Made by a program: the position numbers and the translations under genes | From: Aphanomyces cochlioides | Taxonomy: Eukaryota; Oomycota; Saprolegniomycetes; Saprolegniales; Verrucalvaceae | Direction: 5' to 3' | DNA: 64,000 bases | Assembly: GCA_019828595.1 (NCBI GenBank) | Contig: JAHQRK010000009.1 | Location: 930,001-994,000 of the forward strand | Part shown: positions 23,804 to 34,645 of the stretch, piece by piece | Position numbering within the stretch: position 1 is the stretch's first letter | Layout: each line of letters starts with the position of its first letter | Notes under the pieces: model-generated | The model's database searches: none | Seen by the model: the letters and a program-made list of their open reading frames with translations, nothing else | Told to the model about the DNA's origin: nothing

Positions 23804-24918
23804 CTACTGGGTGCTGCCTTTTCCCTGTGATCGAGGGGAGAAAGGAGCTCGTTCGCTTTGTCCATGGGCGGGAAAACTTGGACTTCCCATACGGGAATGG
23901 CTTCGCCGTGGTGACATCTCACGGCGACGCGAGTCGCTTCGTCGTGGACAACTTCGGGCAAAATGGCCCGGCTGCTTGCATTCATAGCAGCGCTTGTCTG
24001 GTGAGGGCTGACCGGTTTGATAGCGCTGGGGTATTTGACTCATGGATGAAATGTCCATATCCATGGAGTCGGACGCGCTGGCACCCGCCAAGTTTTGGGA
24101 GAAGTCTTCAGATAATGTGATGCTGACGGCTTCGTCAAACGTGTCTGGGTATCGACGGAATAATTCCGTCCGGGCTGGGCCTTTGTTCAAACCGTTCATG
24201 AATACAGTCACCCGCGTGGATTCGGGGAGAGACCTCTCATCGTTCATGCTCGCGTAGAGGCAGCAGAGTTCGTGTACGAACTCGCGGATCGTCTGCTTCC
24301 CTTGAGCGGCGTTGAGGAAACGCGAGCGATTTCGGAAATCGCTGTTCGGCGGTAAGAACGCATTCTTCAGCTGACTTGCAAAGTCCTCCAATGTTGGGAA
24401 GCAGTTGGGATTCCCCATGCGAAGGGAATACGCCCAGGCTTCAGCCGTCCCTTCAGGTGGGACATGGCAAAAGCCACCTTGATAGAGTCCTTGCGGATGC
24501 ACAGAGCATCCGCGGCGATAGTAACTTGCAATAACCACCTCATTACGTGGTCGGATTCTTCACCACTAAACTTTGACACGTCCAACTTGACGCCCTTGCT
24601 TTCGTGGCCGTGACAGATGTCACCGTCTTCAAATGGCTCGTCTTCTCTTGATCGCAGCCCCGCAAAGTGTGCTCGCGCTTGGTACGTGGCGCACTCCTCG
24701 CGCATTTGTCGAAGCGCTTCTTCTTGACTGACTCTTGACGCCATGAGCGATACAATCTGACCTTCAAGGTCCAAGATTTGATTCTTGAGTTTTCGCGAGG
24801 ACTCTTCATGAAGAAGTGCGCTGTAATCACGCTCCTCCAATCTCGCGTTAGCAGCGAAACGACCGATAACCTCAACGAGGTGGAGCAAGTTTTGCTCGTC
24901 GCGGTTCGACAGCATCAC
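23804..24918 (-). pseudogene. Gypsy gag with CCHC zinc knuckle (frameshifted)
   Basis: The N-terminal half (24918 to about 24450) has a coiled-coil-like stretch. After a frameshift near 24450 comes the capsid-like domain (MGNPNCFPTLEDFASQLK, then KQTIREFVHELCCLYAS). The C-terminus has a nucleocapsid knuckle CYECKQPGHFARSC (about 23960-24000) and an Arg/Ser tail. It lies just downstream of the primer site in the minus orientation, as gag should. One frameshift makes this copy defective. Confidence 0.9.
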
Positions 24919-25024
24919 TGCGAGGTCTTCATCTCCATCAACTCGCGTAGTCCTTCGAGCGTTTCACTGTGGTCTTCGGTAAAATAGGAAAAGTATTCGA
25001 TCGGCATATCGGTACTTGAACGAA

Positions 25025-25038
25025 CTAGAGTGCTACCA
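25025..25038 (-). other. Primer binding site (tRNA-Met-like)
   Basis: Minus-strand TGGTAGCACTCTAG starts 2 nt after the 5' LTR. TGGTAGCA matches the start of initiator-Met-type primer sites; the remainder is not a perfect match. Confidence 0.65.
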
Positions 25039-25040
25039 GG

Positions 25041-25453
25041 TGTAACAGTGCTTGAGATCAGAGGAAGTGTTTGATCACACAAGCTTGTTAGCTAACAAAT
25101 TTAACAGTGAGCTATCCTAACAGGATCGGCTCCAAACCGGCGGCTGCTCTACTCGCAGCCGCGCTCTAACAACAAACGATCTTCACGTCGTTCGACGTCG
25201 TGACTCACGCATCATTATTCAATGGTAAAGCACTCGCTGCTTTACCCGCATACTTCTTCCTTGATGAGCCACATCGCTCCCTGCTTCATTGCTCACGCGT
25301 GTACACGCCTTGCGTCGCGTGAGTCTCGCTTGGAAGCTCCCGGAGCTTCCAACATCAATCTTCCTTCGATGGGTTCTTGTAATCCGGTGTTCTTATAACA
25401 CGTCGTGATCTTGACGTGACTTCATTGGCTTGGCTAGCAACGGCCCCGTTGCA
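25041..25453 (-). repeat. 5' LTR of the gypsy element
   Basis: 413 bp; the partner of 18081-18492. It ends at 25453 before the duplicated GGTAA. Confidence 0.95.
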
Positions 25454-25458
25454 GGTAA

Positions 25459-25770
25459 CATGATTTTGTGCCAAGAAAAATGGCACGAGGGATGATTGGT
25501 CAAAAATATATGTTTTTGGTGGATGTCCGACATGTTCTCTTTTTCTCTTCCGATGGAAGTGATTTCAGCTGACGTTGCCAGGGAGAAGCGTCTTGCGGAC
25601 AGTACCCGCAAAGGATACGACTCGGGAATATGAAAGATCTTCTCATGGCTCGAGGTACACTGAAAAACAGTATTCTGAACATGCAAATATAGGAAAACAG
25701 TCGAAACGAGTGCATAAATTTGAACCGAGACGGTGATTTAGACATTGATCTTAGCATATTTACTTAGAAA
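25459..25770. other. No recognisable gene
   Basis: Sequence between the LTR element and the second Crypton copy. Short minus-strand frames here have no recognisable motif. Confidence 0.4.
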
Positions 25771-25774
25771 GACT

Positions 25775-27105
25775 TTGAGACTTTCGCCATTAGCGCAAGA
25801 AACGATGATGCTTCTCCTGACTCCCTATCCAAGTATCACAGAGCTATCAAAGCTTACCTACTCCTGTGTCTGTGTTCTTGCGCATGGGCCAAAGTCTTGG
25901 ACAACTTAAGGACAGATACGTCTTTACTGGAGAGGGCCTTGATTGCTGGATTGCCATTTGACTCAAGTCGCTTTACAGTACTCCCTCCTCATTTTAAACT
26001 TGACACTTGTCGTGAATTTTCACTATCATACTGGAATGAGATTGTATCTGGATATGAAAAGTACCCAAGGTCATCCCAATCAATGTTCCCGTACTTGCTT
26101 GCATCTTTAGTTTACCATGAGCAATTTCTCCGAGATCAGCTATGTTCGGATCACCCAATATTCAAAGCTCGAGTGTTTGCAAACAACATTCTATTGCCAA
26201 AGCTTCGAAATAGCGTCATACTAGCCTACGGGACGACTACCGTATTTCCCGTAGGCCTGCACCTACGATTTTTGCTCGAGATCCTGCACCCAACTCAGAT
26301 GACCCATACAATAATCTATATAGAATTCTTCTCAAACACCAACGAAAAGAAGTTAGTGTGCTCATAGGCCTGCACCTAATCTATTGTGATTGGACGAAAA
26401 AGTCCAATCGTGCATTTACCAAGAAATTCGATGCAGCTGAAGGCTATGAACATAGTCGGCTGCAACGTCGGTGATGGCACACGCTGCTGTACGACACACG
26501 AAGCTTGTTGAAAGACGTCGTCAGTTCATGAACTTCCCATGCTCGACATTGCCACGCTGCGACCAGAGAGTGAAATGACAAGTCCAGTGGAGGAAAATAT
26601 ACTGCCAATCATGTTGCTCGATGTGTGAAGCTGCATGAATGATCTTGCTCACTGTCCTGCACCCAAATCAAAATCATTTTCGAAGGTGCAGGCCTACGGG
26701 AAATACGGTAGTGTGTGCAACTTGAAAGCGACTGGAATTCCTCCCCACCTTGCAATTGCTTTTCAGATGAAAGAGCTGAAGGATAAAGTCGATTCACTCG
26801 AGAAGCAAATGAAATTCTCCCTACAAGGTGTCTCCAGAATGGTTGTTGAGGAGATTCGGCAAAGTCTAATCATCGAAGGAGCCGTCCTAGTGTCTCTGAA
26901 GGACATTCACGAGTTAAGATCTGAATTGTTGGCAGAAATACAAAACACTTTGGTTGGCGTGCAGTTGCTGCCAGCGCCAGCAGCGCCTGCTCAAGACGCA
27001 ACGAATTGGAAGACATACGCTTGTGACGATGGGCTCCTCGGTCACGCTGTACCAATCGGATGGGAATTTCCAAGTCGTGTGACAGTGAAACGAGCACTCT
27101 GGTGA
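25775..27105 (+). pseudogene. Crypton-type element, copy 2 (C-terminal half)
   Basis: The coding frame carries AGLPFDSSRFTVLPPHF and then LLASLVYHEQFL, the block homologous to LTYHRAWLE in the copy at 14640-16822. After an interruption by a 477-bp element it continues with ATGIPPHLAIA and a helical segment, ending ...VKRALW at 27105. The catalytic recombinase part is missing. The frame is the same on both sides of the inserted element. Family assignment follows copy 1. Confidence 0.65.
26236..26712. mobile_element. 477-bp terminal-inverted-repeat element in Crypton copy 2
   Basis: A 29-bp perfect inverted repeat starts ACTACCGTATTTCCCGTAGG at 26236 and ends at 26712. Removing exactly these 477 bp rejoins the host reading frame (AYGT then VCNLKATG). 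No target duplication is evident. It has internal copies of GGCCTGCACCTA and no transposase. Confidence 0.7.
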
Positions 27106-27490
27106 CAAGAATTGTGATATTCGTGGATGGTATGGTTGAGACGTCTTGTGCTGGAGGCACTTTTGACAGAAGCACGTTTTCTTAATGTTGCCGGAAGCAT
27201 GCTCTTTCAACGCAGTACGTCAATATCCAGGGACCGGCTCAATTTGGATTCTTGAAGGGGCAAGAATCCACTGGCATCCATAAATTGTCTATTATTTTCG
27301 CTCACTTGGGATCATTCGAATCTTCTTGCTTGCTTACTGCCCTTTTTACAATCCTATTAAGATTGTGTTTGGCTTGATTAAGAAATCGTTTCGAAGATCT
27401 TACAAAGAAGGCATGCATGAAACACTTTACCAAGCCATTGCGTGGACGCTGCAGGGTTTTCATTCTTTCAATCTATCCCACATATTTGAG
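27106..27490 (+). pseudogene. Tc1/IS630-like DDE transposase, C-terminal fragment
   Basis: Frame pieces read WILEGARIHWHP, then LLAYCPFYNPIKIVFGLIKK, and end with NLSHIFEHCG. Related transposases have Asp in ILDGAxIH and Glu in NPIE; here both catalytic positions are changed (Glu and Lys), and a stop follows HWHP. It abuts the end of Crypton copy 2. Confidence 0.65.
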
Positions 27491-27505
27491 CACTGTGGGT
27501 AACGT

Positions 27506-28067
27506 TTAAGACTCAAGGTCGAAATCATTTTGTCTTTGGATACCTCTCAACGCAGCCAGCACACGTGTATCATCAGAATGTATTGCAATATCCTCTCCAA
27601 ATGGTCGAACAAGTTCAGTTTGCGTGTTTATCATTCGACGCATGACAGCCAGATCCGACGACAGAAGCTGAAATTTGCGCTCAAAAGTCTTCAGTTCATC
27701 ATTAAATACACGAGCAAAACTGCACGCTATCGTAAGACTCTTTGTCACGCGCGTCGTGTGAGCTTCTGCAATGCTGGATATCGGGCGAAACCCACCAATA
27801 CAGCTCGGTGGTTCTTCACGTAATAATAATTGCAAGACGTTGTTGGGCTGACTTTTTTAAACGAACAATCGCCACTGCCCATGAGATCTCTTGCGCTTTG
27901 AGTACATGCATCTCTTCGGATTTAATCAAATCCATTGTTAACTGTACTTGTGCCTCAGACGCAGCGCCAGTACGTTCTCTTTCGCTTGGACGGAGACGCT
28001 GGGTTTCAAAATCATTCAGGTCGGGATTTGACACCCGATCATTTCCATACTTGAATATTGAAAGCAA
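27506..28067 (-). pseudogene. Unrecognised coding-like segment, frameshifted
   Basis: Two overlapping minus-strand frames (28067-27816 and 27835-27506) read as one helical, charged protein if a shift in the ATTATTATT run near 27825 is allowed. No domain recognised. It may be a transposon accessory protein or chance. Confidence 0.3.
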
Positions 28068-29386
28068 GAAAGTCTGCTTGGAATATTTGAGGATAAATGC
28101 TCGTTTTCAAACGACTGCTTCTTATCAAGGCGTAGAAACAGTGATCCTCACTAAGCGTCGAAGTCGGTTCAAAACGCTGTTCTCGAGAAAGATGTTTTGC
28201 ACACTGAAACAGGAATTGCAGGCAAAATAAGGGGAATCACATATTCTTGTATCAATAACAGCACAGTTCAACTCTAGGTTCCTCTCTTGTCAAGTCGGTA
28301 CGGAGAGACGGGGAAGGGCGCTTGATCTACATGGCCCAATGAGGAAATGTCCAAACGAGGGAGAGTATTCGCCGTCATCGCTTTGATAGCCAGGACCTGA
28401 CAATTGAACTATAATTCATGTCAATGGCTCAAGGTAGTACTGACAACACACAATGAGCTTCGTTCATTGATGTGAAACCCTTAAAATGTGTAAATTGAAT
28501 TAACAGTCCCCAGATGACTATCAAGGTCATCGTGATAGAGCCGCTTAGGACTCAGATCATACTCACATTATACATATTTCTAACCGTTAACGCCTGTAGC
28601 CGTGGGGACAGAGTGTCAGATAGCGAACCAGGAAGTTACAGGCTCGAGTCCTGGTGTTGACATTTGTGACAAAGTTGTTTTTTGTGCATGCTATGCATCG
28701 CCACTTCCACACATACACGAACTTACCCAAAATAGGATGCAGCTTAAGATATCGTCTGAACTACCTAGAATGTCAATTAAACTTAAGCCAAAGGTCATAG
28801 TTAGACTGAGAGTGCTTCAATGGTCTGACTTGCTGTCTATCAGTCAACGTTCAAGCGACAAAAGATTGGCACTAACTTGCAGTAGCAGTGGCCATCGTGG
28901 AGCCATTACTCGAACTCAATCTGTCATCGCGGTCATAGGCATTGGCAGTCACAGACGGTGAAAATTGGAACTACTAAGTATTCAATACTTCCAACTGCTC
29001 ATTGAGCACGGAGAATTCTATCACGATAACCTAGATGATTGTTTCTTTAATTCATACACTGCAAAGGATCTCCACATCCATGAACAAAGCACTTTCTGTC
29101 ATCATCACTATTTTCTGTCATCGATAAAGATTACATTCGTCACGTAAAAGCAAACAAGCCGACAACTTTTGATTCCTCTCCCTCGTTGGGGCATTTCCTC
29201 TTCACTCCCAGTAGACCAAATCGTATCACAGGAAGCATCCCCAGTCTCTTGGTCAGACGTGACAACAGAGAAACATAGATTTGAACAGAACTGTTATTAG
29301 GCCATCTCCACCGGTGTGACAGTACATTCGACGGTATATCTCTTGATAGCGTCCATCACTAAAAATTATGCTGCTATCAGTGACAG
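28068..29386. other. No gene; one tRNA-like patch
   Basis: No convincing coding region. At 28592-28672 a sequence with A-box-like and B-box-like (GGCTCGAGTCC) blocks resembles a decayed tRNA or tRNA-derived SINE head. The stems are imperfect, so I do not call a tRNA gene. The segment 29299-29366 (CACCGGTGTGACAGTACATTCGA) may be the end of a PIF element. Confidence 0.4.
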
Positions 29387-31683
29387 CAGCATGGTTCGGT
29401 TCGAAGCCGGAGCCGAGCCGACCCGAGTGGAACCGCATCGGCTTGGTTTCAAATCTTGGTGTCCGGTTTGAAGCCGAACCAAACTGAGCCAAGCCGTTGA
29501 AACCGTTGAAACCGATCACTTCAGCTGGAGCCAATGTGATCTTATGCTCTAGAAATAGAAAGAAGAAACTCCAGAGCTCAGTTGCATTTGCACCACTTAC
29601 CAACAGTTCTAGCACAAAATGTCTCCAACAGAGAATCCGACGTCCAGCACATCTGTTCCTCTACAGGACCCAGCGCCAGCTAAGCGCCCTAAACGCGCTA
29701 CCACTCGACCAATATCTTGGATTACTCCACACATTGAAACACTCAAAGGTGGTCGGCGACCATTCTCCAACAATACATCTACTGGAACAATTGGAAACCA
29801 CTTGAATCGCCACAATGTATCTGGCGCCGACAAAGCCACACAGTCACCATTGCTGCAAAGGACATTGGAAAGCTGTACAAAGCCCTTGTCCGACAAACAA
29901 CTCATTTCAACCATTGCAACATACATTGTTTCTTGTCGTTTATCCCATGAGCATTTTGGATCAAACGGATTTGTTGATTTTATGCGTTGAATTATGCCCA
30001 CTTGCATTGTGCCCAGCGCCTAAACCATTTCGAGACGAATCATTCAGATGTATATTGTTCTTAAGGTTCTCATCAAACGCCATCTCTGCTCTTTGAAAGT
30101 TGGATGCTCAGTGACATTTGATGGTTGGTCGAATCAGTCCTTACGCGGTTTTTACGCTGTCACTCTACATTGGATGAACGAGGACAATGCCAGTCTTGAA
30201 GAGATCATTCTGGACTTCTTTCACGTTCAACCTGGACCTGGTAGTGGCAGGCGTTGTGGTGAATACTTGGCACAGCTTGTTTCGGCACTTGAACTTACCC
30301 AGCCTCTTGTAGCAATTGTGACCGATAATGGTAGTGATGCGGTCTTGGCAGCCACGACAGCAATATCCCTCCTCAATGCTGGCGCAGCAAGTACTGAGCA
30401 CATCCGTTGCTTTGCCCATACATTCCAGCTCGCTGTACGTGCAATTACAGACGCAATTGCACCATCCATCGATCGTTTACGGTCTCACATTTCCTCCATA
30501 CGTTCGAGTAAGAATATGCGTACGATGTTTACAACAATGTCAAAAACATTTCTGGGGAAAGCTTTCAACCCTCCAACTTTAGACACTCCTACCCGCTGGA
30601 ACTCAACACACGCCATGTTGAGAGACTGTTTGAAATTCAAGCAAGTCATTGTTGCTCTTTTGTCAACAAGTTCAATTCCAGTTGAAGTTGATTGGGATGC
30701 CATTGATGATGTTCAATCCTTCTTGGAAGTCCCAGCTAGAGTCAGTACTCACTTGGGGTCCAGTCACTACTGCAGCTTGTCGAAGGCTATTGCCGCAAAC
30801 AAGTTTCTAATCGATCACTGCAATCGCAATCTTGACCATGATAATGCCGTCCTCGCTGAGGCGAGTAAAGCCATGCTTGACAACCTTATTGATCATGCTC
30901 GACACTTGAATTGCAATGTGGCAAATGTTGCAAAAGTTTTGGATTTAAGAGTGGCACGTGATTCCTCGTCAGTAGATTATGCAATTGCGGAGTCGTTTCT
31001 TGAAAAGCTCACTGATTACAACGATGCTGACTGCAGAAGCCTGGTATTCCCCACACGTGACTTGGACAATGATATTGATCTGTTTGGATCAACTACATCT
31101 ATGCCGTCTAAAGTACAAACAGAACTACAAATGTTTACCTTGCATCCCCAATTGTCGCATGATGTCGATGTGTTGGCCTGGTGGACGCACGAGAGCGAGT
31201 ACCCTCGGCTCTACAGGCTGGCTGCAAATATTTTGGCTGTTCCAGCAACCTCTGTACCAAGCGAACGAGCAAATTCTACGGCTAAGTATGTTTTTGACGG
31301 ACGCCCAAGACTGAGCGACACAATGTTTAAGGCTGAAATATGTGTTGACTCGTGGCTAAGCTTCTTCCAAAAGTCCAAGTATCCTCTGCCGAGCGACTAT
31401 CTTGCCGAATTGGACAACTTGAAAGCCTCAGTCGACCTGCAAGAAATGGCGAAAGACGACCCAGTCATTCTGCAGTATCTTGACTCAGGCGTGTAGATCC
31501 TGAGAGCTCCCATAAGTATCGATAACCACGTCATATATGTTGTTATCTGGCCTACCGGCTTAGCCGCGGCTTAATCGGTTCGGCTCGGCTTCAGCTGGCT
31601 AAAAGTCTGATCGGCTTGGTTCCATTTTCTCCAAGTCGGTTTCAAGCCGAGCCGTGCTGAGCCGAGCCGTGAGGATCCCTAGC
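29387..31683 (+). mobile_element. hAT element
   Basis: Both ends consist of CGGCTCGGCTC-like GC-rich repeats in opposite orientation, and the interior encodes a hAT transposase. A possible duplicated host sequence is TCACTAAAA at about 29357 and 31686, but it is not directly adjacent to the left terminus, so the target duplication is unresolved. Confidence 0.7.
29619..31496 (+). pseudogene. hAT transposase, two nonsense codons
   Basis: A single frame of about 625 codons, interrupted only by TGA (29988-29990) and a TAA near 30021. The N-terminus is basic and keeps the HLNRH part of a BED finger without a clear CxxC. The core has SVTFDGWSNQS and AIVTDNGSDAV (catalytic region). The C-terminal dimerisation block includes YPRLYRLAANILAVPATSVP then ERANSTAKYV. 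Typical hAT transposases are 600-700 residues, so this is full length but inactive. Confidence 0.9.
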
Positions 31684-31839
31684 TGTCACTAAAATTTCTT
31701 TCCCCACCGATCGACGGTATACACCTGTCGCCACATTTTGATTGGATTAAATTCAGCCAATAGTGAATTTCTGCTCAGTCCTCGCATTTGAGGTTGGCGA
31801 CTCGTCAAGATGGATGCTTGGAAAGACGATTGGGACTCT

Positions 31840-32845
31840 GACGACCAGGAAGCCATAGAATTTGTCCTCGAAGACGTTCCCACTCCACGGATGTATGCAG
31901 TACATGGTGGTTCTCGTCCAGGAAGACTCCCTAACCTGGAACGTGAGCATGCCTCCGGTACAATATCGAACGAGTGAGCTCTTATTGAACCGTCGAATTC
32001 GTGTAGGACATGACAATTTAATGCGTGACTACTTTGGTGATGCTCCCGTGTACAACGACAGCATGTTTCAACGTCGTTTTCTCATGCCAAGGGCATTATT
32101 TCTGCGTGTAGTCGAAGCAGTCGCTCGATATGATTCCTACTTTGAACAAAAGCCCGATGCCACGGGGAAACTAGGTACAAATATATGTTGTTTATATGGC
32201 TATGACATTGCTAAGGATTATCAACTCTACAAAAGTGCACAACAGTCGTTTGCTAGGATATGGTGTCTCAGCTGACAGCATAGACGACTATGTCCGAATA
32301 GGCGAAAGCACCACCTTGAAATGTCTAAAGAGGTATCAATAATATAAAATAGGATGGCATCAATGTTAAAGACTGTTGATAGGTTTGCAAATGCAATCAA
32401 TCATGAATTTGAAGACGACTATTTAAGACAACCAACGTCAGAAGATTTGGATCGCTATTTACTTATTAATGCTGGACGTGGCTTTCCCAGAATGTTTGGC
32501 TCAATAGATTGCACTCATGTCGAGTGGAAAAATTGCCCCTCTGCGTGGCGAGGGCAATATCAAGGGAAAGGCGGAAAAACAACCCTTGTCATGGAGGATG
32601 TCGTTACTCAAGACTTATGGTGCTGGAGTTCGTACATAGGCTTAGCCGGCTCCAACAATGATATCAACATAGCAGACAGATCACCACTCTTGGTCAATTG
32701 GCTACAAGTGCCAGCAAGAGATAAGACATTTCATATTGGAGATAACCGGTAGGCTCGAGAAGCTTATTCACGACTGACTGCAACTAATGGTATAGATTCC
32801 GAGTACCGTACTTTTTAGCTGATGGTATAAAGTGATGGAAGGAAT
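31840..32845 (+). pseudogene. PIF/Harbinger transposase, interrupted and truncated
   Basis: The N-terminal segment (about 31930-32180) has GDAPVYNDSMFQRRFLMPRA. After frame changes the DDE_Tnp_4 core has MFGSIDCTHVEWKNCP, QYQGKGGKTTLVMEDV and LAGSNNDINIADRSPL. An intron of about 45 nt after GDNR leads to FRVPYFLADGIK and a TGA near 32830, where the conserved C-terminus is missing. With the ORF1-like gene at 34061-34640 in convergent orientation, it may be one half of a larger PIF element split by later insertions. Confidence 0.85.
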
Positions 32846-33044
32846 GATATGCCACACACAGTTTTATGAGAGTTCTCACCGGTGTGATCTCGAATGTACG
32901 TGAGACTCAAACAGATCAATCCTAGAGCTATTAAGGACGTCTAATGAGCTTCACATGTCGTGTAGACGTCTACTCTTCATACTGCACTACAATATGTAAA
33001 TCTGGGGAAGAAATAATGATATGCCAGTAGACCAAAACGAGAGT

Positions 33045-34049
33045 TTAGTACTTTATCTTGCGACCGCAACTTGCGATAACCTTTTCACAGCGACGAGGCA
33101 TACTCGCCACAAGTGTCTGGAGCAGACTTAGATCCAACTCGTCCCACACTTTTCGAATACAGGCGATGAGCTCGGCTCTGGTCGAAAACTTTCGACGACC
33201 GTTGTCGTAGACTATACGAGACATGATACCCCAGAGATTTTCGATGGGGTTCAAGTCTGGTGACTTGGCAGGCCATGTAAAAGTCTTCACGTCCACCTCA
33301 GGGAGCTCAAACCACTCTTTCACCAAACCAGCGGTGTAGATAGGAGCATTGTCTTGCTGAAAGACAAAGTCGTTGCCGTGCAAAGCATGAGCAAAAGGAA
33401 CCATAAATTCGGAAAGCGTATCCACGTACGCAGCAGCATCTTGCTTGACATCAAGAAGGGCCAACTCGGACTTGCAGCGGCTGCTAAAAGCACCCCAAAA
33501 CATGACTCCACCGCCTCCATTTTGGCGCTTGGAGAAGTGCTCACGGCGGCCACGTAGATCAGCCCAGTAGTAATTAAAGCCATCGGGTCCGTCGAGATTC
33601 CATTTCTTCTCGTCGGACCAGATAACTTCATTAAACTGGGCTCCCCAGTCCTTCGCCTCTTGAGCCCAAGCAACCCGAGCTTTTTTGTGGGCAGGAGTCA
33701 TCATCGGCGCAGCCAATCGCTTCTTGAATTTCAGTCGCCCGCTCTTATTTAAGAGCTGACAGACTCGACGGGGCCCAACAGGAAGGGAATTCAACTTGAC
33801 AAGCTCGGCAGCAGTGTACTTGCCTGAAACAGCATCGCGGATGATGCGCCGATGAAGCTCATACGAGATCAAAGAGCGTCTTCCTGTCGACCGAGCTTGT
33901 CCGTACGATTTGGGATTGCGCAAGAACCCACGAATACATCCGCGGGAGCGACCGAGCTCATTGGCAATGTAGGATATGGTCCTTCCTTCTCGTTGAAGGA
34001 CGAGAGCTTCAATTCTCTCATCTTCAGAGACTGGATCGCCTTTGGGCAT
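33045..34049 (-). CDS. Tc1/mariner transposase (DD34E type), intact
   Basis: An uninterrupted 334-residue protein from ATG 34049. The N-terminal paired helix-turn-helix has RTISYIANELGRSRGCIRG and YTAAELVKLN. The catalytic triad is visible as VIWSDEKKWNLDG (Asp), FVFQQDNAPIYT (Asp) and PDLNPIENLWG (Glu). Spacing and length fit Tc1-like transposases. It is the only transposase in the window with an undamaged frame. I could not find terminal inverted repeats around it. The upstream stop codon of a Myb/NAM-like frame is only 11 nt before its ATG, so the right end of the element is probably truncated and the gene may be immobile. Confidence 0.93.
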   Translation of the reverse strand: MPKGDPVSEDERIEALVLQREGRTISYIANELGRSRGCIRGFLRNPKSYGQARSTGRRSLISYELHRRIIRDAVSGKYTAAELVKLNSLPVGPRRVCQLLNKSGRLKFKKRLAAPMMTPAHKKARVAWAQEAKDWGAQFNEVIWSDEKKWNLDGPDGFNYYWADLRGRREHFSKRQNGGGGVMFWGAFSSRCKSELALLDVKQDAAAYVDTLSEFMVPFAHALHGNDFVFQQDNAPIYTAGLVKEWFELPEVDVKTFTWPAKSPDLNPIENLWGIMSRIVYDNGRRKFSTRAELIACIRKVWDELDLSLLQTLVASMPRRCEKVIASCGRKIKY

Positions 34050-34060
34050 CGAAGAGGCTT

Positions 34061-34645
34061 CTATTCAACGTACAAATCAGCTCGACGGCGTTGAGACTCT
34101 GCAATCGACAGCTTGGCTTGTACAACAGCTTCCGTAGAATTTTCTTGATCAGTCTTCATTCTTGTCGCTGCCTTTCTACCTTTGGGCCTCTGAATAGCAT
34201 CACGACGGTTTTCAATTTCATCACAGAGGTCCTCAAGTAGCTCAGCGTCCTTGCACTTTCGTGTCTCCAGCATATCCCACCATTTCGGAACATCCCGTAA
34301 AATATGCCAGCAATGCATAAACGAGAATGGCATATTTTTCGGGTTGTTCTCAATGTAGAGATTTTGCGCTTTTCGTACGAGATCGTCTTCGTTGGCTCCA
34401 CTGGGGTTCAGATCCTTTATGGCGGCTAGCGCGCCGACGAACTTGTTCACATCATGCCGAATTGTAAGCCACTTCGACTGGAGAGACCTCTGGGGTCTGT
34501 TTGGGTCTCTTTCTGTCACATGTTGTGCATAATGATTTTGCACACGCGACCAAAACTTCTCGGTTTTTTTACCAGTGCTGGTAGCTGCATCTTGAGAGAC
34601 ATTTAGCCATGCCCTCACAAGCTGCTCTTCTTCATGCTGACCTAG
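34061..34645 (-). pseudogene. Myb/NAM-like ORF1 protein of a PIF-type element (5'-truncated)
   Basis: Frame with EEEQLVRAWLNVSQDA, FWSRVQNHYAQHV and a helical basic C-terminus ending at 34061. These are features of the trihelix/NAM-associated ORF1 proteins that accompany PIF/Harbinger transposases, where they help DNA binding. Upstream it runs in frame into a Merlin transposase fragment, so its own N-terminus is lost. It ends 11 nt before the mariner ATG. Confidence 0.65.

Larger units (their letters stand above)
18081..25453 (-). mobile_element. Complete Ty3/gypsy LTR retrotransposon
   Basis: Two LTRs of 412-413 bp flank gag and pol read on the minus strand. The pentamer GGTAA at 18076-18080 and 25454-25458 is the 5-bp target duplication. 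A tRNA-Met-like primer site and a polypurine tract are at the expected edges. The order is gag, protease, RT, RNase H, integrase, so it is gypsy-like. I count about 16 LTR differences (~4%), and several frameshifts and stops, so the insertion is not new. An unusual spliced frame runs on the opposite strand between the 3' LTR and integrase. Confidence 0.95.

Noticed and set aside
29299..32905. CACCGGTGTGA blocks at both sides as PIF terminal repeats
   Set aside because: The core CACCGGTG is itself palindromic and the flanking sequence pairs poorly, so the ends cannot be fixed.
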